Counted from the stretch's first letter, positions 22,553 to 32,307 are shown. The stretch: DNA of 45,122 nucleotides from Candidatus Collierbacteria bacterium (GCA_016219325.1 JACRNH010000003.1:1-45122), one strand, 5' to 3'. Numbers and translations are program-made. Notes: a model not told the origin generated them from the letters alone.

Positions 22553-23631
22553 TTCAATCCGACCGAAAACGGGTCAGAAGTTTGCAGGTTTTAATAACTA
22601 TTTTGCTATTACTGGGGTTAGGAATCGTTATGGTTTACGATTCTTCCGTCGCCGAAGGTCAAAGGCTGTTTAACGATAAATTTTATTTTGTTAAACGCCA
22701 TTTGATTTGGGCGGTTCTGGGGATTTGTTCTATGACGGTGGTCTCGAAAATCCCAGCTTCATTTATCAAAAAAATCAGCCCTTATTTATTTGGTTTAAGC
22801 GCGGTTATGTTGGCAATAGTTCTAATTCCCGGGTTAGGTTCAACAGCCCAAGGCGCCAGAAGATGGTTTTATTTGGGAAATTCTATTTATTTTCAGCCAT
22901 CTGAATTGGTTAAACTATCAACAGTACTCTATCTTGCCGTTTGGTTAAAAAATGAACAAAAATTGTTTTACCCTTTAATATTATTGGGAGCGATAATTTC
23001 TTTATTAATTCTTCAGCCTGATTTCGGGACTGCGGTAATAATTGCCGCCACCGGATTTTTAATGTTGCTTGTTTCCGGCATGGCATATAAGAATATTGCT
23101 TGGTTATTATTAATTAGCATTGCGGTCGGACTGGGATTATCTATAAGTTCTCCATATAGGATGGAAAGGATAAAAACTTTTTTAGACCCGACCAAAGATC
23201 CATACGGAAATTCATACCACATAAATCAGGCCTTAATTGCTTTTGGATCAGGAGGTTGGTGGGGTTTGGGAATTGGCAGATCCCGCCAAAAATTTGAATA
23301 TCTCCCAGAGGCATCAACCGATTCGATATTTGCCGTTGCCGGGGAAGAGTTAGGATTTATAGGCGTGACGGTAATTGTTTTGCTATTTGTATTTTTGTAT
23401 TGGCAATTTTTTAGAATAGCCATGAGGGAAAAGGACGATTACCGCCGATTGTTGGCAGTTGGTTTAAGCGGCTGGTTATCAATCCAAACATTGGTTAACT
23501 TGGGATCGTTAACTGCCTTAATGCCAATGACTGGTGTTCCTCTGCCATTTATTTCATACGGCGGATCAAGTTTAATTATTCAAATGTTGACATTGGGGAT
23601 ATTACTTAGGATTAATTTAACTCAAAGATGA
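22537..23631 (+). CDS. ftsW: SEDS peptidoglycan glycosyltransferase FtsW
   Basis: Polytopic SEDS-family polymerase that builds septal glycan from lipid II with FtsI. 364 residues, about ten membrane segments. Family motifs: ARRWFYLGN, FQPSELVKL, LQPDFGTAVI (catalytic Asp region), GWWGLGIGRSRQKFEYLPEA (long periplasmic loop), and PLPFISYGGSSL. Its stop codon lies at the start of a heptamer repeat, and there is no ftsW-specific promoter. Confidence 0.94.
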   Translation: MANKIIQSDRKRVRSLQVLITILLLLGLGIVMVYDSSVAEGQRLFNDKFYFVKRHLIWAVLGICSMTVVSKIPASFIKKISPYLFGLSAVMLAIVLIPGLGSTAQGARRWFYLGNSIYFQPSELVKLSTVLYLAVWLKNEQKLFYPLILLGAIISLLILQPDFGTAVIIAATGFLMLLVSGMAYKNIAWLLLISIAVGLGLSISSPYRMERIKTFLDPTKDPYGNSYHINQALIAFGSGGWWGLGIGRSRQKFEYLPEASTDSIFAVAGEELGFIGVTVIVLLFVFLYWQFFRIAMREKDDYRRLLAVGLSGWLSIQTLVNLGSLTALMPMTGVPLPFISYGGSSLIIQMLTLGILLRINLTQR

Positions 23632-23673
23632 AGAACAGAAAATAATGAGTAATGAGTAGGAAATAATGAAAAC
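23629..23673. repeat. heptamer tandem repeat between ftsW and murG
   Basis: TGAAGAA and CAGAAAA, then TGAGTAA (23646), TGAGTAG, GAAATAA, TGAAAAC in 7-base register. It supplies the ftsW stop, the AGGA ribosome site (23658-23661) and the murG ATG (23666). Confidence 0.8.
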
Positions 23674-24718
23674 AGAAAAAGAGATTAAAACATTCTTGCT
23701 AACAGGGGCGCATATCACACCAGCGGTGGCATTAGCCCAGGAAATATTTTCTCGGATTCCCAATGCCAGAGTGATTTACTGCGGCAGAAAAAAATTCAAT
23801 AATGGGAAAGATTCAATTGAAGAAGAAGAGATAGCCAGAGTCGGGGGTGAATTTATTCCGATAGAGTTCGCTAAATTAAACAGGTTTATCTCAATGTCAA
23901 CTTTTACAGAATTTTTTAAAATTCCAACGGGATTATTCCGTGGACTTCAGTTGATTAAGAGAATAAATCCTGACGTAGTGGTGTCATTTGGCGGTTATAT
24001 ATCAATTCCGATTGTCGTCGCCGCAAAAATATCCGGAATCCCGATTATTGTTCATGAACAAACTTTGGTTTGGGGATTGGCTAACAAAATATCGAGGTTT
24101 TTGGCAACATCAACAGCCGTATCGTGGCCGGAAGCCATGTCAGGCAAATCGGTATTGACAGGCAATCCTATTCCTAAGGAGATTATTATGACGGTCAGAA
24201 AATCCAAACCCGATGTTTTATTTATTAGCGGAGGGAGTCAAGGGTCTATGGCAATTAACCGTTTAATTGATCCAATATTACCGGAATTGACGAAACATTT
24301 TATTGTTTATCATCAAACAGGATGTTCAGTTAACAGAAGTATAAATAATTATTTCCCGGCCGACTGGTTTCCGACTCCTATTGTCGCAGACATTTTTAGG
24401 AGAACTAAAATTGCTGTCAGTCGGTCCGGAGCAAATACTGTTACTTATTTATCTTATTTCGGAATACCTTCAATATTAATTCCTCTGCCGTTTTCCGGGG
24501 GTGGAGAACAATCAGCAAACGCCGACGCTTTACGGAAGACAGGATTAGTTACGGTATTTAAACAGCAGAATCTGACATCCGAAATGTTGCTTAATGAGAT
24601 TTTAAGAATCAATCAAAATTATAGTAAAATTCAGGAACAATCTTTAGAAAAAGCCAGACAGATTGTGATATCAGACGCGGCTTCCAGATTGGCCGATTTA
24701 ATATTCAGGGTTTTATGA
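23666..24718 (+). CDS. murG: lipid II synthase MurG (GlcNAc transferase)
   Basis: Adds GlcNAc to lipid I on the inner membrane face. 350-residue GT28, GT-B fold. The N-terminal GGTGGHxxPA loop is reduced to LLTGAHITPA. VVVSFGGYISIPIVVAA, HEQTLVWGLAN, ISGGSQGSMAINRL and SRSGANTVTYLSYFGIPSILIPLP are typical, as is GGEQSANADAL. The ATG lies in the heptamer repeat, 4 bases after AGGA. Overlaps ftsQ by 4 bases. Confidence 0.93.
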   Translation: MKTEKEIKTFLLTGAHITPAVALAQEIFSRIPNARVIYCGRKKFNNGKDSIEEEEIARVGGEFIPIEFAKLNRFISMSTFTEFFKIPTGLFRGLQLIKRINPDVVVSFGGYISIPIVVAAKISGIPIIVHEQTLVWGLANKISRFLATSTAVSWPEAMSGKSVLTGNPIPKEIIMTVRKSKPDVLFISGGSQGSMAINRLIDPILPELTKHFIVYHQTGCSVNRSINNYFPADWFPTPIVADIFRRTKIAVSRSGANTVTYLSYFGIPSILIPLPFSGGGEQSANADALRKTGLVTVFKQQNLTSEMLLNEILRINQNYSKIQEQSLEKARQIVISDAASRLADLIFRVL

Positions 24719-25404
24719 AAAAACTCTTTGGATTTTACAGATTGTTAATCTTGTTTGGTTTGTCGGGATTAGTTTATTTAGGGTCGAAATATTTGACTAT
24801 TCAGACAATTAAATGCCAGGTTGACGATTCGGCTTGTCCTCCGGATGTTTTTGCCGAATTGTCCAGAAATTACGGACAAACAGTTTCAGGTGTCAGGCCA
24901 TCCGAAATAGAGGCTAAACTTATAAAAGCTGATTTTAGACTTGAGTCTGTCAAAGTCTGGCTAAAGTTCCCCCTGACTTTGGAAGCTAATCTCAAAACTA
25001 GGATTCCGGTTATTCAAATAGTTCCTGTAAAAAATATTGACAGAGGATCGTTGATTGACGCTAACGGAAGAATTATCGGTCAAAGGGAGATAGGAGATTT
25101 GCCTTTAGTGATCTGGGAGGAGATTAATCAATTTCAACCTGGAGATGATTTGCCGGCTGCTTTTGTGGAAGGAATTTCAATAATTATAAATATTTATTCG
25201 TCGTTCTCGCCTGAGTATATAGAAATTTCCGGCAGAGACATAATTTTCTATTTGTTTGAAAAGACAAAAGTAGATTTTCCCATCTCCGGTTCTGCGGATA
25301 AATTAGAAACCTTGCAACTCTTGATTAATCAGGTTAGAATAGGAAATCAGCCGGTACCAAAGGAGATTGATCTAAGGTTTAATTATCCGGTGATTAAAAA
25401 CTAA
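24715..25404 (+). CDS. ftsQ: cell division protein FtsQ/DivIB
   Basis: 229-residue bitopic membrane protein: short cytoplasmic tail, one membrane segment (about 8-26), then an extracytoplasmic POTRA-like domain (YLTIQTIKC onwards) with the segment VKVWLKFPLTLEANLKTRIP matching the FtsQ (v.r.wP.tl.i.v.er.p) pattern. Links FtsA/FtsZ to the wall synthases. Function rests on this pattern and the murG-ftsQ-ftsA-ftsZ order. Shares one base with ftsA. Confidence 0.85.
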   Translation: MKKLFGFYRLLILFGLSGLVYLGSKYLTIQTIKCQVDDSACPPDVFAELSRNYGQTVSGVRPSEIEAKLIKADFRLESVKVWLKFPLTLEANLKTRIPVIQIVPVKNIDRGSLIDANGRIIGQREIGDLPLVIWEEINQFQPGDDLPAAFVEGISIIINIYSSFSPEYIEISGRDIIFYLFEKTKVDFPISGSADKLETLQLLINQVRIGNQPVPKEIDLRFNYPVIKN

Positions 25405-26696
25405 TGAAAGCACAGCCTTTAGTCGGGATTGATATAGGTAGCAGCAAGATTACTACTTTAATTGCTCTTCGTTCGGAAGAATCCAATAGTATTAATGTTG
25501 TTGGGGTAGCCAGCTTGCCTTCCTCGGGAATAAAAAAATCTCAGATAGTGGATATTGACGATGTTATCAAATCAATAACTTCTTCCGTCGAAGCCGCGGA
25601 AAGAATGGCCGGGTTATCAGTTTCTAAAGCGTTTATTAATATTGGCGGATCGCAAATAGCCAGTAAAAATAGTACAGGAGTAGTGGCGGTTTCAGAGCCG
25701 GAAGGAGAAATAACTCCGGAGGATGTCAGAAGAGTTATCGATTCAGCCCGGGCAGTTTCATTGCCTACATCCCAGGATGTTCTTCACGTTTTGCCGCGGC
25801 AATATAAGGTTGATGGACAGGATGGGATTAAAGATCCGGTCAGTATGACCGGAATCAGACTGGAAGCAGAAGCTCATCTAGTTTTGGGTTCTACTATTTC
25901 AATTAAGAATTTGACTAAATGCGTTTCTGAATTGGGGATTGGGGTTGAGGGTTTGGTTTACAGCGGTTTAGCCGCCTCGGAATCGGTTTTAACTGCAACT
26001 GAAAAAGAATTGGGAGTGGTGTTGGTTGATATAGGAGGAGGAACTACTTCTATTGCGATTTGGGTTGATGGATCACTATCGCATTCGGCAGTTTTACCGA
26101 TTGGAGCAAAAAATATTACTAACGATTTGGCGATTGGGATGAGGTTAGGGTTAGACGTGGCGGAAGAAGTTAAAAAGCATCTTGGCGATAAAATTCAGAT
26201 GACAGGCAAAGAAAGCAAGGAAGGCAAAAATGGGGATGATAAAGAAGGTGATTTGGACTTGGCTAAATTTGGGGCTGAAGAACATATTAAGGCTTCCAGA
26301 AAAACTTTAGTTGAAGGAATAATCCGCCCAAGGCTTCAGGAAATATTTTCGATGGTGGGAGAATCGATCAAGGAGTCAGGGTTTGGAGGAAGAACTCCGG
26401 CTGGAGTAGTAATTACGGGCGGAGGAGCTAAAACAGTTGAAGTAGACACCATATGCAAGCGGGTGTTATCCATGCCGGTCAGGATAGGATCGCCCCATTC
26501 CTTAAACGGTTTAGTAGATGATATGCGCCATGATCCGGCCTATTCTGTTAGCGAGGGTTTGATTCTTTATGCTACGAAATCAAATTCTCCTGCTAGGGTA
26601 GCCGGAGGAACTTCCATTGTCAGAGGTCTTACTGATAAGCTGCCAAAGGGCATGGTCGGACGCGCGGTTGAATTCATTAAACAGTTTCTCCCCTAA
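25404..26696 (+). CDS. ftsA: cell division actin-like protein FtsA
   Basis: Tethers FtsZ filaments to the membrane. 430 residues; ATPase motifs VGIDIGSSKITTLIA, VLVDIGGGTTSIAI and GVVITGGGAKTVEV, the 1C subdomain between about 85 and 165, and a C-terminal amphipathic helix (GRAVEFIKQFLP) for membrane binding. A charged insert near residue 275 (KESKEGKNGDDKEGD) is low complexity. Confidence 0.96.
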   Translation: MKAQPLVGIDIGSSKITTLIALRSEESNSINVVGVASLPSSGIKKSQIVDIDDVIKSITSSVEAAERMAGLSVSKAFINIGGSQIASKNSTGVVAVSEPEGEITPEDVRRVIDSARAVSLPTSQDVLHVLPRQYKVDGQDGIKDPVSMTGIRLEAEAHLVLGSTISIKNLTKCVSELGIGVEGLVYSGLAASESVLTATEKELGVVLVDIGGGTTSIAIWVDGSLSHSAVLPIGAKNITNDLAIGMRLGLDVAEEVKKHLGDKIQMTGKESKEGKNGDDKEGDLDLAKFGAEEHIKASRKTLVEGIIRPRLQEIFSMVGESIKESGFGGRTPAGVVITGGGAKTVEVDTICKRVLSMPVRIGSPHSLNGLVDDMRHDPAYSVSEGLILYATKSNSPARVAGGTSIVRGLTDKLPKGMVGRAVEFIKQFLP

Positions 26697-26720
26697 GTTA
26701 GTTGTTTTTGGGTAAAGTTC

Positions 26721-26729
26721 TGATATACT
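26721..26729 (+). promoter_or_regulatory. extended -10 promoter of ftsZ
   Basis: TGATATACT (TGn + TATACT) in the only sizeable gap of this stretch. The expected start is near 26735, about 5 bases before the ftsZ ATG, so the message would be almost leaderless. -35 weak (TTGTTT at 26702). Confidence 0.6.
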
Positions 26730-26739
26730 CGGATTTAAC

Positions 26740-27876
26740 ATGGGTTTGGTCAAGCCTGATATCAATACTTTCGCAAAGATTAAAGTCATCGGAGTCGGCG
26801 GCGGCGGGAGCAATGCAGTTTCTTCAATGGTGGCCGCAAAAAGTATTAAAGGGGTGGATTTTGTGTGTATTAATACCGATGCTCAAGCCTTGTTGACCTC
26901 GCAGACGCCGATCAAAATTCAGATTGGAGATAATCTGACTAAAGGTTTGGGGTCAGGCGCTAACCCTGCGATCGGTAGACAGGCCGCAGAAGAATCTTAC
27001 GATAAAATAAAGGACTTATTGCTGGATACAGATATGGTTTTTATTACCGCCGGAATGGGCGGAGGTACTGGCACTGGTGGCGCTCCGGTTATAGCCCAAA
27101 TTGCTAAAGAAATCGGGGCCCTTACAGTTGCGGTTGTTACTAAGCCGTTTATGTTTGAAGGCGCCCGCAGGCGGTTGGCGGCAGATGAAGGCATTGAAGA
27201 ATTGAAAAAGACAGTAGATACATTAATTGTTATTCCCAATCAAAGATTGATGGAAGTCATTGACAAGAAAATGACTTTAATTGAAGCGTTTAGGATTGCG
27301 GATTCTGTTTTGGGGCAGGGAGTTCAGGGAATAAGTGATCTGATAACAATTCCAGGATTAATAAATGTAGATTTTGCAGACGTTAAAACAATTATGACTG
27401 ATGCAGGTTCTGCCCTGATGGGAATTGGCAGCGGTACCGGCGAAAATAGGGCTGCGATCGCGGCCAGAGCAGCCATCAACAGTTCTCTATTAGAAGTAAG
27501 TCTGGAGGGGGCCAAAGGAATCCTTTACAACATTTATGGCGGTCCCACCTTGTCGATGTTTGAAGTCAATGAAGCGTCAGAAATTATTGCTCAGGCTGCC
27601 GATCCGGATGCTAACATTATTTTCGGAGCTACGATTGATGAAGAAATGGACGATCAGGTTAGAATAACAGTTATCGGGACAGGATTTGATGTCCACCAGC
27701 GGACTCTGCGCCAGTTTGTATCCACTCAAAATCAAATTCAAAGTCAGAACCAGAAGTTAATTAACGGAACAATCCCAGTGGTTAATACTGACGATCAAAG
27801 CGATGATTCCGATAACGGTGAAATTAAAACTGAAGATGAATTCGATATTCCAGCCTTCCTCAGGCGGGGAAGGTAG
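26740..27876 (+). CDS. ftsZ: cell division GTPase FtsZ
   Basis: Tubulin-like GTPase forming the division ring. 378 residues: [14 protein letters not shown], tubulin signature [12 protein letters not shown], and T7 loop [11 protein letters not shown] with its catalytic Asp. An Asn/Gln/Asp-rich linker (about 325-365) leads to a C-terminal FDIPAFLRR peptide, the FtsA-binding tail. Has its own promoter (26721-26729). Confidence 0.99.
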   Translation: MGLVKPDINTFAKIKVIGVGGGGSNAVSSMVAAKSIKGVDFVCINTDAQALLTSQTPIKIQIGDNLTKGLGSGANPAIGRQAAEESYDKIKDLLLDTDMVFITAGMGGGTGTGGAPVIAQIAKEIGALTVAVVTKPFMFEGARRRLAADEGIEELKKTVDTLIVIPNQRLMEVIDKKMTLIEAFRIADSVLGQGVQGISDLITIPGLINVDFADVKTIMTDAGSALMGIGSGTGENRAAIAARAAINSSLLEVSLEGAKGILYNIYGGPTLSMFEVNEASEIIAQAADPDANIIFGATIDEEMDDQVRITVIGTGFDVHQRTLRQFVSTQNQIQSQNQKLINGTIPVVNTDDQSDDSDNGEIKTEDEFDIPAFLRRGR

Positions 27877-27891
27877 TACAATGAATACACA

Positions 27892-30891
27892 ATGTCTAAA
27901 TTTTCAGACAACCTTCAGAGCTTAGATCTTCCTCCGCATCCGGATTTTATAAAGATAGAAGAAGATCTGCTGGACCATTGGTATAGAGATGGGATTGTAG
28001 AAAAATATCTTCATAAAAACGATAAATCAGAAACTAAATTTTCTTTCCTAGATGGGCCGATTACGGCTAACAACCCGATGGGCGTTCATCATGGACGGGG
28101 ACGTTCATATAAAGATTTATGGCAAAAATATCATACTATGAAAGGTGACAGAGGCAGATATCAAAACGGTTTTGACTGTCAGGGACTATGGGTTGAGGTA
28201 GAAGTGGAAAAAGAATTGGGATTTAAAAATAAAAAAGAGATTATATCGTATGGGGTAGAAAAATTTGTTCAGAAATGCCGTGACAGAGTGATGAAATTCG
28301 CCGCTGTTCAAACCGAGCAGAGCAAACGTTTGGGGATGTGGGCAAATTGGGGAAATGACTATTACACCATGTCAGATGAAAATAATTACGCAATTTGGAA
28401 TTTTTTGAAAGTTTGCCACGAGCGAGGATGGATTTATAAGGGGAACGATTCTGTTCCGTGGTGTCCTAGGTGCGAAACAGCTATCAGCCAGCATGAAATG
28501 CTGACAGAAGATTATAAGGAGGTGACGCACAAGGCGATTTATTTAGAACTGCCGATCATAAGGAGCAAAAAACAAGAAACAAGAAACAATGGGAATGAAC
28601 ATTTGTTGATCTGGACGACAACGCCGTGGACGATTCCGGCAAATATCGCGGTGGCTGTGGACGATAAACTGGAATACGCTTTGGTAGAAGATAAAACCGG
28701 AAATAATTATTGGGTGGCTAAAGATGCGGTTGAGAGGGTATTTAAGACAGGGAAAATTATTAAAACAGTTAAAGGAAAGGAGTTGGTGGGGTTGAGATAC
28801 AAGGGGCCCTTTGACGATCTACCGGCGGTTAAAAAAGTGGCAGAAGAATTTCCGGATAAGTTTCATACGGTTATTTCTACAGATCCTTTGATTTTGCCGA
28901 TAACGGCAACGGACGGAACGGGCTTGGTGCATACCGCGGTTTCAGCCGGCAGCGAAGACTTCAAATTGGGGAAAAAATTTGGGTTGCCAATGGTGCCGGT
29001 GATTGCCGATAATGCCGATTACATAGGCGGTTTAGGTTTCTTAACCGGGAAAAATGCTAAGAAACATCCGGAGATTATATTTGATTATTTGGTGGAAAGA
29101 GAAAAAACCGGTAGAGAAAATTGGGTGTTTGAAATTATTGATTATTCTCACAGATATCCTGCTTGCTGGAGATGCAAGACAGAATTGGTGTGGAAAGTAA
29201 CGGATGAATGGTATATAGCGATGGACAAACCATCACAATCTCAACGCTCAACGCCCAAGGTTCAACGTTCCCAAACACTTCGGGAACAGATGAAAGAAGT
29301 TACCAAAAAAATTAAATGGATTCCCGAGTTTGGACTGGAGAGGGAGTTGGATTGGCTTAACAACATGCATGACTGGTTGATTTCAAAGAAAAACAGATTT
29401 TGGGGATTGGCATTACCAATTTGGGAATGCGATAAATGCGGATATTTTGTCGTAATTGGGGGAAAAAATGAGTTGCGTGAAAAGGCCGTGAAAGGATGGA
29501 GTAAATTTGATGGTCATTCTCCGCATAAGCCATGGATAGATGAGGTAAAAGTTAATTGCGGTAAGTGCGGTAATCAAATGACAAGAATAGAACCAGTGGG
29601 AAATCCGTGGCTTGATGCCGGGATAGTTCCATTTTCAACTTTGCCGGAAGATTGGTTTCCGGCTGATTTTATTACAGAATCATTTCCGGGCCAGTTTAAA
29701 AATTGGTTTTATTCACTGATAGTTATGTCGACAGTGATAGCCGGCAAGAATCCATTTAAGACAATTTTAGGTTTTGAGTCGGTGGTGGGAGAAGACGGTC
29801 GGCCAATGCATAAAAGCTGGGGAAATGCGATTGATTTTAGTGAAGGTGCCGGAAAAATAGGGGTAGATGTTATGCGCTGGATGTATGCAAAAGCTGCTCC
29901 GACTTATGTTTTACCGTTCGGATATAAAACCGGAGATGAAATAAAGAGAAGATTTTTGTTAATTCTGTGGAATTCATTCAGGTTTTTTGTGACTAATTCA
30001 AAAGCTGACGGATGGAAGCCTCAGCGATTTACGATTTACGATTTACGATTTACGAATGTCTTAGACAAATGGATAATGGCCAGACTGGATGAGACGGTTG
30101 AGAAAGTGACTGATTCGCTGGATAAATTTTTATCGGCACCGGCAACGGAAGCATTAGAGAAGTTTACCGAAGATTTTTCAACTTGGTATATCAGGAGATC
30201 TAGGGATCGGGTAGGACCCTCCGCAAGTTCGCAGGCTCACATGCAGGCGGGCAGGCCAACAGCTGGAATTTTAACCGATAAAGACAGTTGTTATCGGACC
30301 ATGCATTTTGTTTTGACCACTCTTTGCCGGTTATTGGCTCCGATTATGCCGTATATAACCGACTATATGTACATGATTTTAACAGGAGAAGAGTCGGTAC
30401 ATTTGGCAGAATGGCCTAAGGTACAGAATTCAGAATTCAGAATTCAGAATTCAGAATTACTGAAGCAGATGACGCTGGTTAGGGAAATAGCCGGGTTGGG
30501 GCATGCTCAGAGAAAATTATTGAATATCCCTTTGCGTCAACCGCTTGCTTCAGTTGCCTTAAGCGGCCCGGCGGTTAACGCTAAACTTGATCGAGAGTTG
30601 ATTAGTTTGATAGCAGATGAATTAAATGTTGAAAAAGTAATTTTTGAAAATGGCAAATTGCAGGAATCAATGGTTAAACTTGATATTCAATTGACTCCGG
30701 AACTTAAAGCTAAAGGAAAAGCCAGAGAGATAATCCGGATGATTCAAAAGATGCGTAAGGAAAAAGGAGTCGGCTTGAACGATAAAATTTCAGTTGAGCT
30801 GCCGGAATGGCCTAAAGAGCTTGAAGATCAAATTAAAAAGGCTACATTGGCTATTAGAATTGAATTTGGGGAGAAACCGCGGTTGACATGA
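27892..30891 (+). CDS. ileS: isoleucyl-tRNA synthetase
   Basis: Class I synthetase charging tRNA-Ile, with an editing domain. 999 residues. The HIGH motif is VHHGRG; the editing domain carries WTTTPWTIPANIAVAV and GTGLVHTA; the signature loop normally KMSKS reads PMHKS in GRPMHKSWGN. Zinc-type cysteine pairs are CWRCK, CDKCG and CGKCG. Four heptamer repeats are read in frame (28567-28587, 29240-29274, 30024-30058, 30424-30458), and an odd insert VGPSASSQAHMQAGRPT follows YIRRSRDR. Fifteen bases after ftsZ; overlaps rodA by 4 bases. Confidence 0.97.
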   Translation: MSKFSDNLQSLDLPPHPDFIKIEEDLLDHWYRDGIVEKYLHKNDKSETKFSFLDGPITANNPMGVHHGRGRSYKDLWQKYHTMKGDRGRYQNGFDCQGLWVEVEVEKELGFKNKKEIISYGVEKFVQKCRDRVMKFAAVQTEQSKRLGMWANWGNDYYTMSDENNYAIWNFLKVCHERGWIYKGNDSVPWCPRCETAISQHEMLTEDYKEVTHKAIYLELPIIRSKKQETRNNGNEHLLIWTTTPWTIPANIAVAVDDKLEYALVEDKTGNNYWVAKDAVERVFKTGKIIKTVKGKELVGLRYKGPFDDLPAVKKVAEEFPDKFHTVISTDPLILPITATDGTGLVHTAVSAGSEDFKLGKKFGLPMVPVIADNADYIGGLGFLTGKNAKKHPEIIFDYLVEREKTGRENWVFEIIDYSHRYPACWRCKTELVWKVTDEWYIAMDKPSQSQRSTPKVQRSQTLREQMKEVTKKIKWIPEFGLERELDWLNNMHDWLISKKNRFWGLALPIWECDKCGYFVVIGGKNELREKAVKGWSKFDGHSPHKPWIDEVKVNCGKCGNQMTRIEPVGNPWLDAGIVPFSTLPEDWFPADFITESFPGQFKNWFYSLIVMSTVIAGKNPFKTILGFESVVGEDGRPMHKSWGNAIDFSEGAGKIGVDVMRWMYAKAAPTYVLPFGYKTGDEIKRRFLLILWNSFRFFVTNSKADGWKPQRFTIYDLRFTNVLDKWIMARLDETVEKVTDSLDKFLSAPATEALEKFTEDFSTWYIRRSRDRVGPSASSQAHMQAGRPTAGILTDKDSCYRTMHFVLTTLCRLLAPIMPYITDYMYMILTGEESVHLAEWPKVQNSEFRIQNSELLKQMTLVREIAGLGHAQRKLLNIPLRQPLASVALSGPAVNAKLDRELISLIADELNVEKVIFENGKLQESMVKLDIQLTPELKAKGKAREIIRMIQKMRKEKGVGLNDKISVELPEWPKELEDQIKKATLAIRIEFGEKPRLT
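28567..28587. repeat. heptamer tandem repeat 1 inside ileS
   Basis: AAAAAAC, AAGAAAC, AAGAAAC: three 7-base units in the editing-domain region, encoding a SKKQETRNN loop. Confidence 0.75.
29240..29274. repeat. heptamer tandem repeat 2 inside ileS
   Basis: CTCAACG twice, CCCAAGG, TTCAACG, TTCCCAA in 7-base register, followed by a GTTCCC/GGGAAC hairpin (29266-29286). Encodes QSQRSTPKVQRSQT. Confidence 0.75.
30024..30058. repeat. heptamer tandem repeat 3 inside ileS
   Basis: GCGATTT, ACGATTT three times, ACGAATG: five 7-base units encoding QRFTIYDLRFTN. Confidence 0.85.
30424..30458. repeat. heptamer tandem repeat 4 inside ileS
   Basis: Five exact copies of CAGAATT, encoding VQNSEFRIQNSELL in frame. 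Confidence 0.9.
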
Positions 30892-31955
30892 GAGGAGTAA
30901 TATTCATTTCTCTTTCGGGGTTCATGCTTTTAGCATTTGGATTAATGATGTTTTTAAGTATTGCCCCTGAAAAAGTGTTGCCTCAAGTTCTATCAGCAGT
31001 CTTTTCGCTTTTGGCGGGATGGGTTATTCTCCGTTTAGGAATTAATAATATTTTACCCTTGGCTTGGCTGGCGTATATCGGAGTTTTGATTTTATTGATT
31101 TTAACGTTAATTCTTGGAAAAACCTCCAGAGGATCCTCCAGATGGTTGAAGATAGGAGGATTCCAGCTTCAAGCCAGTGAATTGGCCAAACCAGTTTTAC
31201 TTTTGGCAACAATCAAGTTAGTTGAAAACGGTTGGCCGGGTAACACTCAAAAACAAGTTAAACTATTGATTAAATATATTATTACAGCATTGACTCCGTT
31301 TGCCTTAGTGTTGATTCAACCTGATCTGGGGTCGGCTTTGGTATTATTGGCAATAGGGGGATGGATTTTTATATCTTCGTTACCGCCAAAGCGTTTAATC
31401 TTTTGGTTAATGGTTATTGCTGTTGCTTTATTACCGTTATCTAAATTTGGGCTAAGAGGCTATCAGTTGCACAGACTGGAGTCGTTTATTGATCCATATG
31501 CAGATCCTTTAGGAACCGGCTATCACGTAATTCAATCTACGATAGCAGTTGGTTCCGGAGGAATATTCGGGCGGGGATTGGGATACGGAACACAGGGAAA
31601 ATTGCGGTTTTTGCCGGAACGTCAAACAGATTTTATATTTGCTAATTTGGTTGAGGAATTGGGGTTAGCAGGCGGAGTAACGGTAATTAGCCTATATTCG
31701 GTAATTGTTGGAGTGTGTTTTTGGGGAGCGATTAAATCCCGTAAGCAAGAAGAAAGGTTGATTCTTTCAGGAATCGGAGTTTGGTTATTTTTCCAAACTG
31801 CGGTTAACATATCCATGAATTTAGGAATAATGCCTGTGACTGGAGTGACTTTGCCCTTATTATCCTATGGTGGAAGTTCATTATTATCGTCGGCAATTAC
31901 CTTTGCTTTAGCCTTTTCAGTGATGAACAATCATGATCTTGGAAGTTGGGGTTGA
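30888..31955 (+). CDS. rodA: second SEDS polymerase (RodA-like)
   Basis: 355-residue polytopic SEDS protein like FtsW, most probably RodA, the polymerase for side-wall growth. Motifs: SSRWLKIGG, LQASELAKPVLL, LIQPDLGSALVL, GSGGIFGRGLGYGTQGKLRF, LPERQTDFIFA and TLPLLSYGGSSLL. The LPERQTDFIF loop fits RodA better than FtsW. No class B PBP partner lies next to it. Starts in a 4-base overlap with ileS. Confidence 0.85.
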   Translation: MRGVIFISLSGFMLLAFGLMMFLSIAPEKVLPQVLSAVFSLLAGWVILRLGINNILPLAWLAYIGVLILLILTLILGKTSRGSSRWLKIGGFQLQASELAKPVLLLATIKLVENGWPGNTQKQVKLLIKYIITALTPFALVLIQPDLGSALVLLAIGGWIFISSLPPKRLIFWLMVIAVALLPLSKFGLRGYQLHRLESFIDPYADPLGTGYHVIQSTIAVGSGGIFGRGLGYGTQGKLRFLPERQTDFIFANLVEELGLAGGVTVISLYSVIVGVCFWGAIKSRKQEERLILSGIGVWLFFQTAVNISMNLGIMPVTGVTLPLLSYGGSSLLSSAITFALAFSVMNNHDLGSWG

Positions 31956-31980
31956 AATTTGCACGGTTTTAAGCTATATT
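31952..31980 (+). promoter_or_regulatory. promoter of rplU-rpmA-parB
   Basis: TTGAAA (31952-31957), 17-base spacer, TATATT (31975-31980). Only 6 bases separate the -10 from the rplU GTG, so transcription should start at the start codon. No ribosome site before rplU agrees with this. Confidence 0.7.
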
Positions 31981-31986
31981 TAGCAG

Positions 31987-32307
31987 GTGAAATACGCCAT
32001 AATCAAAGCTGGAGGAATTCAGTATCAGGTATCTAAAGGCCAGGGGATCGATATTTTTCATCTGGATAAAGTTAAGGATGATGAAATTGTTTTTGATTCA
32101 GTGCTGTTGATAAAGGATGAAGATAAGGTGATAGTCGGTCAGCCGGTGGTTAAGGGGGCAAAGGTGAAAGGGAAAGTAGTCGGCCAGATTTTGGGTGATA
32201 AAATTAGAGTGGCAACATATAAAGCAAAATCACGTTACCGTAAAGTAAAGGGTCATCGGGATCAATTAACCAGAGTTTTAATAGAAAATATTGATGTAAA
32301 GGAGTAA
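31987..32307 (+). CDS. rplU: 50S ribosomal protein L21
   Basis: 106 residues, starts MKYAIIKAGGIQYQVSKGQ, the L21 signature, and ends near KAKSRYRKVKGHRDQLTRV, the family RNA-binding tail. GTG start at 31987, coincident with the predicted transcription start. First gene of the L21-L27-ParB operon. Confidence 0.97.
   Translation: MKYAIIKAGGIQYQVSKGQGIDIFHLDKVKDDEIVFDSVLLIKDEDKVIVGQPVVKGAKVKGKVVGQILGDKIRVATYKAKSRYRKVKGHRDQLTRVLIENIDVKE

Noticed and set aside
30209..30262. Another palindromic element in ileS (VGPSASSQAHMQAGRPT insert)
   Set aside because: The segment looks inserted and has repeated GCAGGC words, but I found no clear inverted arms or second copy.
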